Source: Jaltomata sinuosa (taxonomy: Eukaryota; Streptophyta; Magnoliopsida; Solanales; Solanaceae). From it: a DNA stretch of 64,000 nt. Below are positions 22,559 to 34,918 of the stretch, one piece after another. A model generated the notes under the pieces. The model did no database searches, had not been told where the DNA came from, and was given only the letters and a program-made list of their open reading frames with translations. The translations under genes and the position numbers were made by a program. How positions within the stretch are numbered: position 1 is the stretch's first letter; each line of letters starts with the position of its first letter. The stretch lies in the NCBI GenBank assembly GCA_003996215.1, contig QJPP01001623.1:179768-243767 (forward strand), in the 5' to 3' direction.

Positions 22559-24315
22559 ATCGAAAGTTCTAGTTAAAGAAATGCCTCGTGTAACACCTCG
22601 CCCATTTGGAAGATTTAAAGTAACTCGTGCCTTTGGGGTAAGACTAATAGTGTCTAATATACTAATAAGGATGTGTTATGAGGTATTATAATCGCAAAAT
22701 TGTCGTATGATAAGTTTTGAAGTCAAGCAAGTTGCGAAACAAAACTCGGGAAAAGTTATTGTAAATTCCTTTAAGGAATTCTCTTCAAATTTGGGTTAAA
22801 TGTCTTGGGGTATTTATCCCTATCTATAAAGAGTTAGTGGGCCCCCAATATACCAAATCGAAGGTCTACGAGTCTAGTTTCCAACGCACTAAACCGTTCT
22901 TCCATACGACTTCAGAATAGAGAGATATTCATATTTTTGTAAGACTGCACAAGCAGACACGTCAAAGCAGGGCCCACATCCTAAGTTGGTTTGCCTTTAT
23001 AAATCAGCTTCTCCTTCGTTTTAAACCCATAAAAATAGACCAAAACCATAGAAAAACAGATACAAACCTTAGACATAATCCATGGACCTTGATCCTTTCA
23101 ATTCGGATGTTTAACGGAAGTTGCTCTACGTCGCGAGCTCATCATCGTGGTACAGTTTTCTCATCGTTTTGGCTCCGTTTGTTGCTACTGCAAGGAGGCA
23201 GTTCGTGGAATTGGTATTTTTATGCTATTATAATTTGATTATCGGAAGGTAAGGGTTCTAAATCCTTGACTCATTCTTAATTTGAGCTTTAGAATCAATT
23301 CAGAGGAGAACTTATCGTTATCGGCATGTTTGTCGTGTTTTCTTGCCGTATATTGTTACAGCTCGTGGTGGGTCCTTATAATAGCATGTTTAGCTTGGTA
23401 TTTCAAAGCTTTTTTTTGAGGTAACCTTTCTCCTATGACCCTCCTTCGTTATTATATGTTCTAGTATTGTTTTATAGATTTCTGAGCCACGAAGTGGTAT
23501 TTTGGATCTGTGGCTCTGGGTAGCCCCTTTGTCATATTAAATTGGGTTGTTATTGTTGTATGTTGATTGTGTTAAGGTGTTGGAGGTACTGGGAGTGTGT
23601 GTGATTCTTATTGGAGTCACGAACGATGGTTATTGGATTGAATGACATGAAGTACGCCTTGAAATAGTGCATTGGGAGCTCGTCGCTCCTTGGAGATGTG
23701 GTTAACGTATTGTTGTTCGATTTAGCTGCCATTTGTTATTGTTATTGGCCTCATTTTTATGCTTTGGAGTTGGCTGGTCGCGAGTGTGACATTAACACCT
23801 TATCAATTGGCTATGGCTCGTTCTTGCAGCCTTGTCGATTCTAGCAATTATTCAATTACCTTGGTTGGTCAGGCTTCATTGAGACGCCTTTGGGAATTCA
23901 GTTGAAAGTATTTGTTTTGTGTGATTCAGAGCTTCCTGGAGCTGTTCGAGTCTGGACGATGCCGTTCCCGCAGCTAGTCATCGGATGACAGGTAGGTTAT
24001 AGTTTTCCCCTATCTAGACTCTGCGTATATAGGCTATAACTTCATTAATTAGCATCCTTGGATGGGTTGTTATAGGTTGGTACCCCAGAACTTGTCTGCC
24101 TTTCATCCATCTATTTCATACGTTTTTTGTAGTATTCGCATAGTATTATATATTACCTTTGTGGTCCTGTGTGGCCTTGTATTGACTCTGGAACATAGAT
24201 GGTGGGTTATTTGGGGAATGTCCGTGACACCCGGACATAGAGATGATCCTTTTAGGCTGGTTATGTTTGCTGAGTAGCTGTTGGGCCTGTGCAGGGCTGA
24301 TAGGAGTTGTTGTGA

Positions 24316-25979
24316 GCCGTTGGGCTACTTTGATATTTGTGTGCGAGCATATCATCCATGAAAAAGTTTTTCCCCTGCATGTTTTACTACAGTTTTGGCT
24401 GCGAGCCACTACTGACAGTTTTCCTAAATCTGCATGGCCCTGGGGGCCTCTTTTTTGGTACTGTTGATGATAGAAAAGGGGATATTTGAATGTTTTCGCA
24501 TTGATTTTATTACTGGTACTAGTCTCTGCGGGGCAGAGCACCAGACTTGATTTTATTACTGATACTAGTCTCTACGGGGCAGAGCACCAGACTTGATTTT
24601 ATTACTGATACTAGTCTCTGCGGGGCAGAGCACCAGACTTGATTTTATTACTGATACTAGTCTCTGCGGGGCAGAGCACTAGACTTGATATACTACAGTT
24701 TTAGACCTGGTTACGCCCGGGCACCCTTGGAGGGGTTTTTGAGGCAATTTCTACTACTTTAGTTCTGGACAGGGTCTGGGCATGCATACTTCAGACTGGG
24801 TCTCTATCTTGATCCCGGACTTACTTCCGTATGACATGTCTTGATACTGAGTTTTAGTATGGGGTCAGGGACCTCCATGGACCTTGCCGCTCTGGGCCTG
24901 TGGGCTTCGGGCTGCGTGCACCAGAGGGAAGGGTATACGGTGGAGTAGAGGTATACAGGCTAAGTCCTTCCATGGAACCTTTCTGCTGGGCCAGATTGGC
25001 ACTGGAGGAGGTACATACTGAGGTTCTATTTCACACATCATATCATATCATATCATGCATTGGATTCCACCCTTGTTTGCTGTGTGTTCTGTGTACGCTC
25101 CGGTAGTATGGGATGCCAGAGGGTTTGCTTTCACTTGATTGTGTTCCTCGATTGTATGGGCGGCCGTTGGGGCTACTTTGATATTTGTGTGCGAGCATAT
25201 CATCCATGAAAAAGGTGTTCCCCTCCATGTTTTACTACAGTTTTGGCTGCGAGCCACTACTGACAGTTTTGGCTGCGAGCCACTACTGACAGTTTTCCTA
25301 AATCTGCATGGCCCTGAGGGCCTCTTTTTTGGTACTGTTGATGATAGAAAAGGGGATTTTTGGATGTTTTAGCACTAATTTTATTATTGGTACTAGTATC
25401 TGCGGGGCAGAGCACCAGACTTTATTTTATTACTGATACTAGTCTCTGCGGGGCAGAGCACCAGCCTTGATTTTATTACTGATACTAGTGTCTGTGGGGC
25501 AGAGCACCAGACTTGATTTACTACAGTTTTAGACCCGGTTACGCCCGGGCACCCTTGGAGGGGTTTTTGAGGCATTTTCTACTACTTTAGTCCTGGACAG
25601 GGTCTGGGCATGCATACTTGAGACTGGGTCTCTATCTTCATCCCGGACATACTTCCGGATGACATGTCTTGATACTGAGTTTAAGTATGGGGTCAGGAAC
25701 CTCCATGGACCTTGCCGCTCTGGGCCTGGGGCTTCGGGCTGCGTGCGCCAGAGGGAAGGGTATACAGTGGAGTAGAGGTATACAAGCTAAGTCCTTCCAT
25801 GGAACCTGCCTGCTGGGCCCGATTGGCACCGGAAGAGGTACATACAGAGGTTCTATTTCACACATCATATCATGCATTGGATTCCACCCTTGTTTGCTGT
25901 GTGTTTAGTGTACGCTCCAGTAGTATGGGATGTCGGAGGGTTTGCTTTCACTTGATTGTGTTCCTCGGTTGTATGGGCA
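24316..25979 (+). repeat. Tandem duplication (847 + 817 bp) inside the 3' LTR of D
   Basis: The 9-bp word GCCGTTGGG occurs at 24316, 25163 and 25980 and marks the unit borders. Unit 1 has one copy of the CTGCGAGCCACTACTGACAG segment and four 46-bp minisatellite units. Unit 2 has two copies and three units, exactly like the 5' LTR. At the middle border there is one extra G. Confidence 0.85.
24495..24690 (+). repeat. 46-bp minisatellite, four copies, in the 3' LTR of D
   Basis: Four tandem units of the repeat that occurs three times at 19500-19652 and at about 25375-25515. Variants are single-base changes such as CTACGGGG for CTGCGGGG. Confidence 0.85.
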
Positions 25980-27083
25980 GCCGTTGGGACTGTAGGTAGA
26001 CTATATTTACACCTGTCTTTATTTAGAGCTTGTCTTGGCACCCGGTTCTTGAAAGATTAGTGATCGCTAGCCTATTGAGGCTTTGGTTGTGGGATTTTTG
26101 ATTATTGAGAGGACTTTGGAGTCCTATCTTATTGAGGCACTTTTGTGTGGCTTTCTGAGCAGAGTGTGAGACTCTGGTTCTATTCTTGTGGGAAGCTGAG
26201 TGGTATCTCTCGGTTATTGTGGCCTAGTTATTTCATCCTAGGGTTGTACTTGTGAGGTGATTCCCTGGTTATGCTATCATATGATTGGATTGGTGTTATG
26301 ATTTGCTTATACTGGTCGAATCCATTTTTGAGTATGTTAGACTACTCTCCATCTTTTCCTTCCTCTTGAGGTTACCGGTATACCACCATTTTCTCAACTC
26401 TCTCTCTACTTACTTATATTGTTGTGCAAGGACTCCAGGTGCGTTCTCCTTTTCTTCACCTGTGATTCTATGTAATTGTATCTCTGTGCTAGCATGTGTT
26501 ACTTGAAGCTCTTGGTTATGGATGATCTGTGGTAGCTCCGTGTGCCTTGCTTATGGCTTCAGTGACTGCTTTCTTGCTATCTATTACTTACTGCTTTTAT
26601 ATCTTATATGCGCTCAGTCGGCCTATGATACCTACTGAGTACCCGTGGTTTTGGTGCTCATACTACACTTCTGCACTTTTTTGTGCAGATATTAGCTGAG
26701 CTTTCGCCGTTAATCACGTTGGAGACTCGTGCAGCTTTTGGATCTTTGAGACTAGAGTGAGCATCTGACGGTCGGGGCTTGTCTACATCTCATCTGTTGT
26801 ACTGTTGCTCCTTGTACTTTCGGAGGCAATTTATGTTGTATTTTTTTACTTCTAGCACTTGTATTCTATTAGAAGCTTCTGTACTGTCGATACCAAGTCT
26901 TGGGGTTGGTGTAGTTTCCTTTATGTATTTATATTCGAGTTTTGCTTTTGCTTATTCCTGTTTGCTGGTGCGTTTTGGTTAGGCAGTAGCCCATTACTAA
27001 CCGTTCTGGGCTACGAGAATTGGTTCGCCTACTGGGGATTGTAGGTGCCATCATGACTTGAGAAATCGGGTCGTGACATAAAA

Positions 27084-29984
27084 TAATTGACCTCCTCATC
27101 ATATTTCGGTTCCTTAAGGCTGAGGAAACCCTAAACTCTATCTCAGTCATATCCCACAAAAATTACCTAGAGAATAACTTGTTCTTTCAGCAATAACTCA
27201 AGACAAACCCCCCTTGTGGTAACTAACCCAAACTCGGTTTTGGAACTGTCTATCTGTTGGTGTTATTAGTATATCTCTTTGTGTAGAAATCTGTTTTGAG
27301 TGAAAAATATGTTTTGGAAAGCTATTACATAGACCTATAATTCTCATGTTTATGTAAAAAGTTGTTTTTTCTATTATGGGGTCAAAAAAGGATACGCAAC
27401 ACAGGGAAAGTTAAGTCCAGTTTTTCCGATTTAGGAACCTTCTGTGTACTGCTGTTAGTATTTTGAGCATATCTTTTGGTACAAAATATATTTTGTGATG
27501 GATTGCGACCCTAAGACATGTACCTACAACTTTTGTGCAACTTAAATTGATAAAAAAATCTATCAAGACCTAAAACAAAGAACACCATCTCCTTATTTGT
27601 ATCATTGACACCCGAAGGGCCAGCCATATGTACCTCGGGAGCCCCGACCCTTTGATGTTAGCTGTCTAAAAGCTACGGTAAATAAAATCCCTTTTGAAAA
27701 TAAACCAATAATCTGCCTTAGGTAATCTTTTAAGTCTGCGTAAGGAGGAGGGAATGAAGGGACCTGCAGGAGGCTGAAAAGTGCATTACAAAGGGTAACA
27801 AAAGGAAAAGCCCTATACACCAAAAGTCAAAAGGGGAAATCCCTTGATCAGGTCTTAAATGAGACCGAAGGTAAGGAGACCCCCCTAATGAAAAAACTTC
27901 CCAAGTTGGATGTCACATCCCGCTCTGATCCCACCTATTTCATTCTTTTATTGAGTCAGCTAACTGTAACTATAAGCTACATGCCTCGAACTCGTATAAA
28001 TATTCTTCCTCTAGGGCCTCCTTTCACCTTTTGTTAGTGACCCTTAAATGGGTTCCAGCGTTACTTCGTTCCTCAACTTTTTGAATTTCATTCTCCCGGG
28101 AATTTGGGTTGCAACCAAAAATGAAACTTGGTAGCACTCTAATCAGCTGTGATTCCTCTTGTTGAAAAGAAAGATGCGTCTCTTTTTTTAGCTGTCGTGC
28201 ATTTTTTTTTAGATAGGTATACTTGGGTCGCTCATCATCCTTGTTAGAAAAGGAACAAGAAACTCTCTTTGTCTTTTCAGTCTTCGATTGGTCCAGTAAA
28301 GAAGGATGATAGGAAGGCATTTGTCTATCTATCCCTTAGACATTACAAGTTCAAATCCTCTATCTTTCAAAGGCATTGAAGATTACAAAGTCTAATTATT
28401 CCATTTACCTATTCAAAGTTTAGTCACAACACAAGGAAGTCAGGTTGTCCAGATTTACGGTTTTGGGAATTTAATGCGACTTGCACAAACTAGGCTCACT
28501 TTTGATATCTATCTTGTTCATTTTCACCTGCTGAAATTGCTGAATATTAAATTGATATTTTATTGTGTATTCAAGGTGTTTATACTCTTGTACGAGCTAA
28601 AGGAATTTGTTTGAGGAAGTTGACGCACTTGTTGGTCTACGATTTGAACTCGTCAAGTTCTGGTAGGACTATTTATGTGCTAAAAAGCCAAGATTTGTGT
28701 ATAAACTTGAACTTATACTATCATTGTTTGCTGGAGTATTTTAATTATTGTTTTGAAACTTCCGTTTGCTTTCTCGTGACCTTATATCGACATATTGGTA
28801 TTTTGAATTATTGTGATATATTCGTTAATTCACCCACTTGTACGAATTGCTCGATCATTCTGCATTCTTGTTGGGACTTTGTCCTTCTCGTGGTAGTGAC
28901 TATGTCGCTGTATTGGCATGCCTCTTGATTCGGATATTTGGCCATCTTGACTTTGGATTTGTGGTTCGTCTTAATTATGGAAAACTATCGATTTAAGTAC
29001 GAACTAGAAAGCCATTTTTAATATAGTTCTTGATTCTATTGATTATTGGGTCTCGGACCTACTTGATACAGGGCTTCAGCCCTTCTTGATATTATATTAT
29101 GCTTTGTTTGATGGCATGACGTACATATTGGGCGAAATTTGTTATTTGAAATCTCGTGAAATAGTTCTATGAACAGTCTTGACACTTGAGCTTTGAATGT
29201 CAATTTTGATACTTGTAATATACTTGTTTACTTGATTTTAATTTATATGTTATATTGAGATGCCAATAATTTAGAAGGGAATTGGAGAATTCTATGACTC
29301 CAAGCCCAAGATTTATACACCACTAAGTCTTGTGCTTAGCTATAGTTGTTTTCTATCATAGGTGACGCTCGAGAGAATAATTGAAGATGGCCACTTGAAG
29401 TAGACTTTTTGGAGCTTTTAGAAGATCATATTTGCATATATGCATCTATGTTTTGTAGTAATTGTGGGACTTGTACATGATCCATATGTTGCACTTGTAA
29501 ATGTAAATTTTGGAGGCTTATTTTATCATAGTACTATAAATTGTAAACTTAAATTTGGTATCGTGTTGGCTGTTTTGAGGTGTGTAAACTCAGGTCTTAT
29601 AATGTATTGAAGTTACATTTTGGTTTGTAATTTGCGAAATGGAAGAAACTAGTGTTTTCTTTAGTATTTGGAAGTTCAAAGATGATGTACAAAATGATCC
29701 TGCAGTTGTGTTTAAATGGAAAAAAATGAATTTCCATAAGGTACATGCTTGATTATTATGATAAGGTCATCCATCGTGAGTTGAAACTCCTATACGGTCT
29801 TTACTTGGAATTATATGAATTATTAGGTGTCAAAATATTATGCCTTTAACTCTTTTCGAACGGGCCTAATTCTGCCATATAAATAAATATGATTAATATG
29901 TTTTAAATGGAGTCCCTTTTAAATACTATAGGTATATATTTATTTTTGTTTCAAAAGTGGCATCCTCCCAAGAGGGTCGCTACA
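27084..29984 (+). repeat. 3' LTR of element C, right part
   Basis: Resumes AATTGACCTCCTCAT after D's target duplication and runs collinear with 10463-12546 to TACA at 29984. It is interrupted by a foreign insert at 27538-28378. The short plus-strand frame at 28563-28928 lies in LTR sequence present in both copies and has no domain support. Confidence 0.9.
27538..28378. other. 841-bp foreign insert in the 3' LTR of C, origin unknown (organelle-like)
   Basis: The 5' LTR reads ...TTTTGTG|AAGATTAC... with no interruption (about 10940-10950). In the 3' LTR this point is split by 841 bp. There is no target duplication beyond a 2-bp TG overlap and no terminal repeat, so it is not a normal transposon. 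The sequence is purine-rich and unlike its surroundings. A minus-strand frame (28024-28320, Lys/Ser-rich, starting MPSYHPSLLDQS) has no domain I recognise. A GTTCAAATCC stretch near 28349 resembles a tRNA T-loop, but no full tRNA was found. A mitochondrial or plastid origin is a guess from composition. Confidence 0.55.
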
Positions 29985-32945
29985 CACTTGTTATCCGTAA
30001 TAGGGTAAACCATGCCTGTATCCAGCCACTTGATAATCTCCTTCTTCTTGCATAGGCTGATTTAACCTACGCTGGTGCTGAATACTTAGAATGCAATTTG
30101 GGGCTAGCTGAATTTTGTGAGTGCAAATTCTAGGTGGAATCCCAATGATGTCGCAATGGACCAACCAATGGCCCTTTTAAATTTTCTCAACACAGAAACC
30201 ATAGCTTCAGCCTTCCCTTCACCTAAGTCTTCAACAATAATAACTGGCAAGGTCGCATTAGCTCCTAAGAACACATATCGAAGATGTGACAGAAGTGCTT
30301 TGAGCTCCAAGACTGGAGGATTCTTAATAGATGGTCTGGTAGGTAGTGTCTGTCAATTCTTGAGGTTCAAATCAAGATTCTCTGGAGCATAGCTATAAGA
30401 CCCCATAACTGCAAGGGCTTCAACCATATCATCATACTCCTCAATGTCATCTCCATCAAAATTCATAATCACAGTTGCAAGTGTTTAAACACCAAGTCTC
30501 TATTCAACATGCACAATTAGTTGATCCTCATCAACCACATCAATAACTGAGACCACGCGCATATCGTCATGATGCTTCATAGACTTGCAGACATTGAAAG
30601 TAACTACCTTATCATTCAGTCTGAACTTCATCTGTCCAGTGTCTAAGTCAACCAACGCATGTTTGGTGGCAAGGAATGGTCATCCTAATATGATAGGAAC
30701 CTCAAAGTCAACCTCGTAGTCAAGGATCACAAAGTCCGCAGGGAAGATGAAAGTATCAACTTTCACAAGTACATCATAGAGAATTCCCACGGGCCTTTTC
30801 ACTGTTTGATCTGCCATCAAAAGCCATATTATAGTCAGTTTGGAGGCTTCCAAGCCTAACTGATTAAACACTGCTAGTGGCATCAGATTGATACTAGCAC
30901 CAAGTTCACACAACACTTTAGCAAAGTAGAACGCTCTAATCTTGCAGGGAATAGTAAAAGCTCCAGGATCCTTTTTTTTGTACCAAAAAATGTGAGACTA
31001 TTGCACTACAATGGTGCAAATTATCAGCTGGCACAAAGCTCACAGTTCTCTTCCTAGTCACCCGATCCTTCATGAATTTAGCATATCAAGGCATCTACTC
31101 CAATGCTTCAACTAAAGGAATATTGACTGAAAGTTGTTTCAGCATGGAGATGAACTTGTGAAATTTGCCATCCTCAACCTTTTTCTTCAATCTCTGTGCG
31201 TAAGGTGGAGAAGGCAGTGGCATGGGCTTCAAGACTGGTGCAACCTCTTTGTTCTTCACCTTAGAATCAGAAGACTTCCCCTCACTTGGCCCTTCACCAC
31301 TATCCTTTTCCTCAGACTTGACCACTATCTCAGCATCCTCCTTTTTGAACTCGCCCGTCTCATCAACAACTATAGGCATAGGAGTGTCAGAAGTCTGTTT
31401 TCTGGTTCGTGTAGTCATAACCATAACTTGTCGATTATTCTTTTGTTTCTGAATGGTGTCACTTGGGAGAGTACCTTTTTGACGCATATTTATGCTAGTA
31501 GATATCTGGTGCATCTGAGTCTCAAGCTGCTTTATGGAAACATAATAAGCCTCCACTTTCTGAATCATACCTGAAAGGTCATCACGCATCTCCTTTATGC
31601 TTGCATCCATAGAATCAACCTTTTGAAATACTTTGTTGTGAAGCTCTCTCATGGATAGTTGTTCAGGTCTAAATTAGTGATTTCCATGAGGGACATACAA
31701 ACAACTTCTATCATTCTCGTAGCTATCGCTCTTATTCCAATCACCATCTCTGTCTCTAGTTGTGCTCCTATCTCTGTAGCCGAACCAATTGTAGTTGTCA
31801 TCTCTATCTCTGTTCCGACCTTGATTTCCTTGGCTATTGGCCCTGAAACCCGCCACTTGATCATTGAGATAACTAACATCTTCATCATTTGAGTAGTGCT
31901 TATCTTGTCTCGGTGCTCTACCTTCTGTACCAATAGCCTTCACCTTCTCCAAACCCCCATAAAGATTTTTTTCGCAATTAGATCAACAGTAGTTTGCAGA
32001 GATGCAAAGTTCTGTTTAATTTCCTGGAATTCTTCATGGTCACTAGATTTCCCAACTGCATAAGTTCCTGCCGAGATTTCTGCATCTCTTGTAAGCCAGG
32101 CTTTGTTCATCTTTGTAACTCTATCAAGCATCATCGAGGCTTCACCATAAGTATTCTCTATGAATGCTCCCCCGGTCACTGTATCTGCTACCGCCTTAGT
32201 GTTTGCATTCAATGCTTTGTAGAAAATCTCCATCAAGTGGACTGAAGGGATTCCGTGATTTGGGACTTACTTTAACTTCTTATTGAACTTCAACCATGTT
32301 TCATACAATGCCTCGGTGCGAAGCTGTTTGAAATTATAGACCTCCCGCTTTAGCTGCAACATCCTTGATGGAGGGAAGAACCTTTCTTAAAATTGATCTC
32401 TCAGCTTAATCGATGTGAATATAGAAGAATCCGGTAGTTCTGCACGCCAAAGTGTCACTTCTTCAGTCAATGAAAATGGAAAGAGCTGCAATCTTATAGC
32501 ATCCTGATCCAGTCCTAGAAGGTTGTAGGCCCTGTAGATCCTGTAAAGTTTGACAAATGCAAGTTAGCATCATCCATCAGCTTACCAACAAATAATCCTT
32601 TCAAGTTCAGCAGCTGAATCATAGTACTAGTAATATCAAACTTTACTCCATCGGGCATCGGTGTCAACACTATGGGGCCTTTGGTTTCTGTATTATCATC
32701 ATCAACATTAACTCGAGGGGTGTGTCGGGGTTGCTGCATCTATCTTCCTCTATTTACTCTTGGTGCACATCGTTGGGTTGCCTCGTCTTCTGAAGTTTAT
32801 GCATCGAGTGCGGCTTGACAGCGGCTTGTTGTCGTGCCGGCCTTGCTTGCTCAAATGCTGCATTTTGAGCTGCAAGTTCTTCTGCAATTTGGGCATCTTC
32901 AGTAGCAAAGGTGTCTTCCCCTACCTTTTTCCTCTGCTCTTCTTG
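29985..32945 (-). pseudogene. Element E gag and protease region, broken
   Basis: Minus strand. The gag N-terminal part includes an Ala/Gln-rich stretch near 32850-32940 and, after a frameshift, VKFDITSTMIQLLNLKGLF and DDANLHLSNF (32739-32515). An internal gag part at 32236-31940 contains KALNANTKAVADTVTGGAF. A charged region (31952-31674) is followed by a long open segment (31652-31095) with a Lys/Glu-rich stretch. The protease-like domain follows at 30916-30680, with ELGASINLMPLAVF (usual DLGAS, Asp changed to Glu) and VDFEVPIILG. The RT start (PITDNKWV) abuts the insertion point at 29989. Multiple stops and frameshifts are present. Confidence 0.8.
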
Positions 32946-32971
32946 TACTTGTTTAGACTAGTTCCTAAGGA
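29985..32971 (-). mobile_element. Athila-like element E, upstream (5') part
   Basis: Continues E on the right side of element C. On the minus strand it holds gag, the protease region and the first codons of RT. Its 5' LTR and leader are missing: at about 32971 the gag N-terminal coding sequence meets the middle of the 5' LTR of element F. No duplication is seen at this junction. Confidence 0.75.
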
Positions 32972-34704
32972 GGGCCTGTGCAGGGTTGATAGGTTGATTG
33001 TCAGCTGCTGGGCAGCTACTGTGTATGATCATACCATTTCCATGCATATAAAGAGATTTTATCCATGTTTTACTATGGTTTTGGCTTCGGGCCTACTGAC
33101 ACTATTTTCTAGACCTTGCATGGCCCGGAGGGGCCATTTTTGATGGAAATGATTTGGAAATGGTTGATTTAACTTGTGAATATTCCTGGATAAAAGGAAG
33201 TAAAATTATGTTTTAAATCACCAGTTTTACGATTCACGCTAGACTCGGCAGGGCCGGGGTGCTAGTTGAGTTTTCTTGCTACTTGAGTTGATTTTAGCCT
33301 CGGTCGGACCGAGCACCTGAGATGGCTTTTTACTGTTTAGACCCGGTTATCCCCGGGCACCTTTGGAGGGGTTTTTGAGACATTTTCCTACTACTTTAGT
33401 CCTAGACAGGGTCTGGGCATTGCATATTCGAGACTGGGTCTCCATCCTGATACCGGACTTGCTTCCGGACGACATGTTCTGATACTGAGTTTTAGTATGG
33501 GGTCTGGGACCTCCATGGACCTTGCCATCCGGGCCAGGGGCTACGGGCTGCGTGTGCCGGAGGAGGGGTATACGGTGGAGTAGAGGTATACGGGCAGTGT
33601 CCTTCCATGGAACCTACCTGCTGGGCCGGGTCGGCGCCGGAGGAGGTACATACAGAGATACCATTTCACTTGAGATCTTCATGCATCATATCATTCATTG
33701 TTTGAGGCTCCACCCTTGTTTGTTGTTTGTTGATTGTACGCTCCGGTAGTATGGGATGCCGGAGGGTTTGTTTTCACTTGTTTGTGTTCCTTGGTTGTAT
33801 GGGCAGCCGGGGGACTGTAGGTAGACTTTTGCTATTTACTTACAGAATTGTTCCCTGTTACGGTTAAGTATGAAATTGGTTACTGCTAGACTATTAGTTT
33901 CTGTCTTTGAGATTGATATGATTAGTTGAGTTTGATTCATGTCTCTGAGCATGCCTATCATTACTCTGTCTCTCTTCTTCTTACACTTGAGGTTACCGGT
34001 ATACCGTCCATTTCGTAAACTTATTTTGTATACACTGTTATTGCAAGGACCCAGGTGCGTTATTTCTTACTTTCACCTGTGCCTATGGTGTGTATATTCT
34101 GCTTACTGGCTTCACACGTGGTTCTGTTGATTTCCCGTTGGGCTAGTTCCTATTTACCTTTCGTTGATTTCTGTGACTGCTTGCTTCTATTCTGTCTGTT
34201 ACTACGCTTTTATCTTATATGTGCCCAGTTGGCCTATGATACCTACTGGGTACCTTATGCTTCGCATTTGGTGCTCACCCCTACCCCCTGCATCTTTGGG
34301 TGCAGATCTTAGCGTGGGCCATCACCGTTAGATCATTGTGATTCGTGCTTGGAGATATGTTGGGGACTATTTCGGACTGAGGGTGAGCTCTTGGCGATCG
34401 GAGCTTAGCTTTAGTTTATCTTTTGCTTTATGTACTCTATTACCATTCAGAGACATCTGTATATATTGTTTTGGATCGTTGGCACTCCATGTATGTAGTT
34501 TTGGATCTATACTATGATACCAGGTCTTAGGGTTTGGTTTAGTTTCCGCATATGTATATATTTATATCCCTGTTATATATTCTCTTCGTCTTGTTCCCTT
34601 ATTTGTTAGATAGTAGCCCATTACTAACTGTCCTGGGCTACGGGGATTGGTTCACCTGCCGGGGGTTGTAGGTGCTATCATGATCGAGAAATCGGGTTGT
34701 GATA
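32972..34704 (+). repeat. 5' LTR of element F, left part missing
   Basis: Starts in mid-LTR at GGGCCTGTGCAGGG, matching 40506 in the 3' LTR, and ends GGTTGTGATA; the terminal CA is changed to TA by a C-to-T transition. Because the promoter half is absent, this copy cannot start its own transcript from the usual site. Confidence 0.85.
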
Positions 34705-34707
34705 ACT

Positions 34708-34719
34708 TGGTATCAGAGC
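34708..34719 (+). other. Primer-binding site of element F (initiator tRNA-Met)
   Basis: TGGTATCAGAGC, three bases after the LTR end, same spacing as element D. Confidence 0.9.
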
Positions 34720-34918
34720 TTTAGGTTCACCGGTGTCATCGGTATAGGAGCCAATGTCTAGTAGAGTCCTGCGGATCGTGGCGGAGACGTCCGTACTCAA
34801 TCTTTGGGAGGCTACAGTGGCATTTTAGGAAATTTGACTCTTTCATTGCTTCTGTGTCGTGCGTAGAACCCTTGAAAGTTTCTGGAAATCTCATTTGTGC
34901 TACTTTATCCTTCCGCAG

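Larger units (their letters stand above)
17301..27078 (+). mobile_element. Gypsy-type element D, non-autonomous, nested in the 3' LTR of C
   Basis: Begins TGAAATGACCC and ends GTCGTGACA, with a perfect 5-bp duplication TAAAA at 17296-17300 and 27079-27083. Internal order: 5' LTR (3912 bp), iMet PBS, a shortened gag with two zinc knuckles, about 550 bp of undefined DNA, and a 3' LTR that lacks its first 240 bp or so and carries an internal duplication. No RT, RNase H or integrase is present. LTR termini and leader resemble elements A and F, so D is a related but distinct family. Confidence 0.9.
22559..27078 (+). repeat. 3' LTR of element D, 5'-truncated and internally duplicated
   Basis: Homology to the 5' LTR begins at about 22559 (CGAAAGTTC, matching about 17537), so the first roughly 236 bp and the junction with a PPT are gone. 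From there it is collinear to 25160, then repeats about 820 bp, then continues to CA at 27078. Length is 4520 bp against 3676 bp for the matching part of the 5' LTR. Confidence 0.85.
10169..29984 (+). mobile_element. Ty3/gypsy chromovirus element C, inserted in E and itself split by D
   Basis: Begins TGTAACACCCC and ends GGTCGCTACA, flanked by a perfect 5-bp duplication CACTT (10164-10168, 29985-29989). Internal order: 5' LTR, iMet PBS, gag, protease, RT, RNase H, integrase, PPT, 3' LTR. The 3' LTR is interrupted by element D at 17301-27078 and by an 841-bp insert at 27538-28378. Removing these leaves a 3' LTR of about 2.39 kb against 2378 bp for the 5' LTR. The E reading frame is continuous across the insertion site, which confirms C as the later arrival. 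Confidence 0.9.

Noticed and set aside
24495..24690. Regular 46-bp repeats that could suggest a CRISPR array
   Set aside because: Units are directly abutting with no variable spacers, lie inside an LTR, and the genome is plant.
28346..28360. tRNA T-loop-like GTTCAAATCC
   Set aside because: No acceptor stem, anticodon arm or D arm could be found around it.
34859..34918. Upstream codons before MVRTISS as the gag start of F
   Set aside because: The leader before 34919 matches the non-coding leader of element D; related gag proteins begin at the MVRT-type Met.
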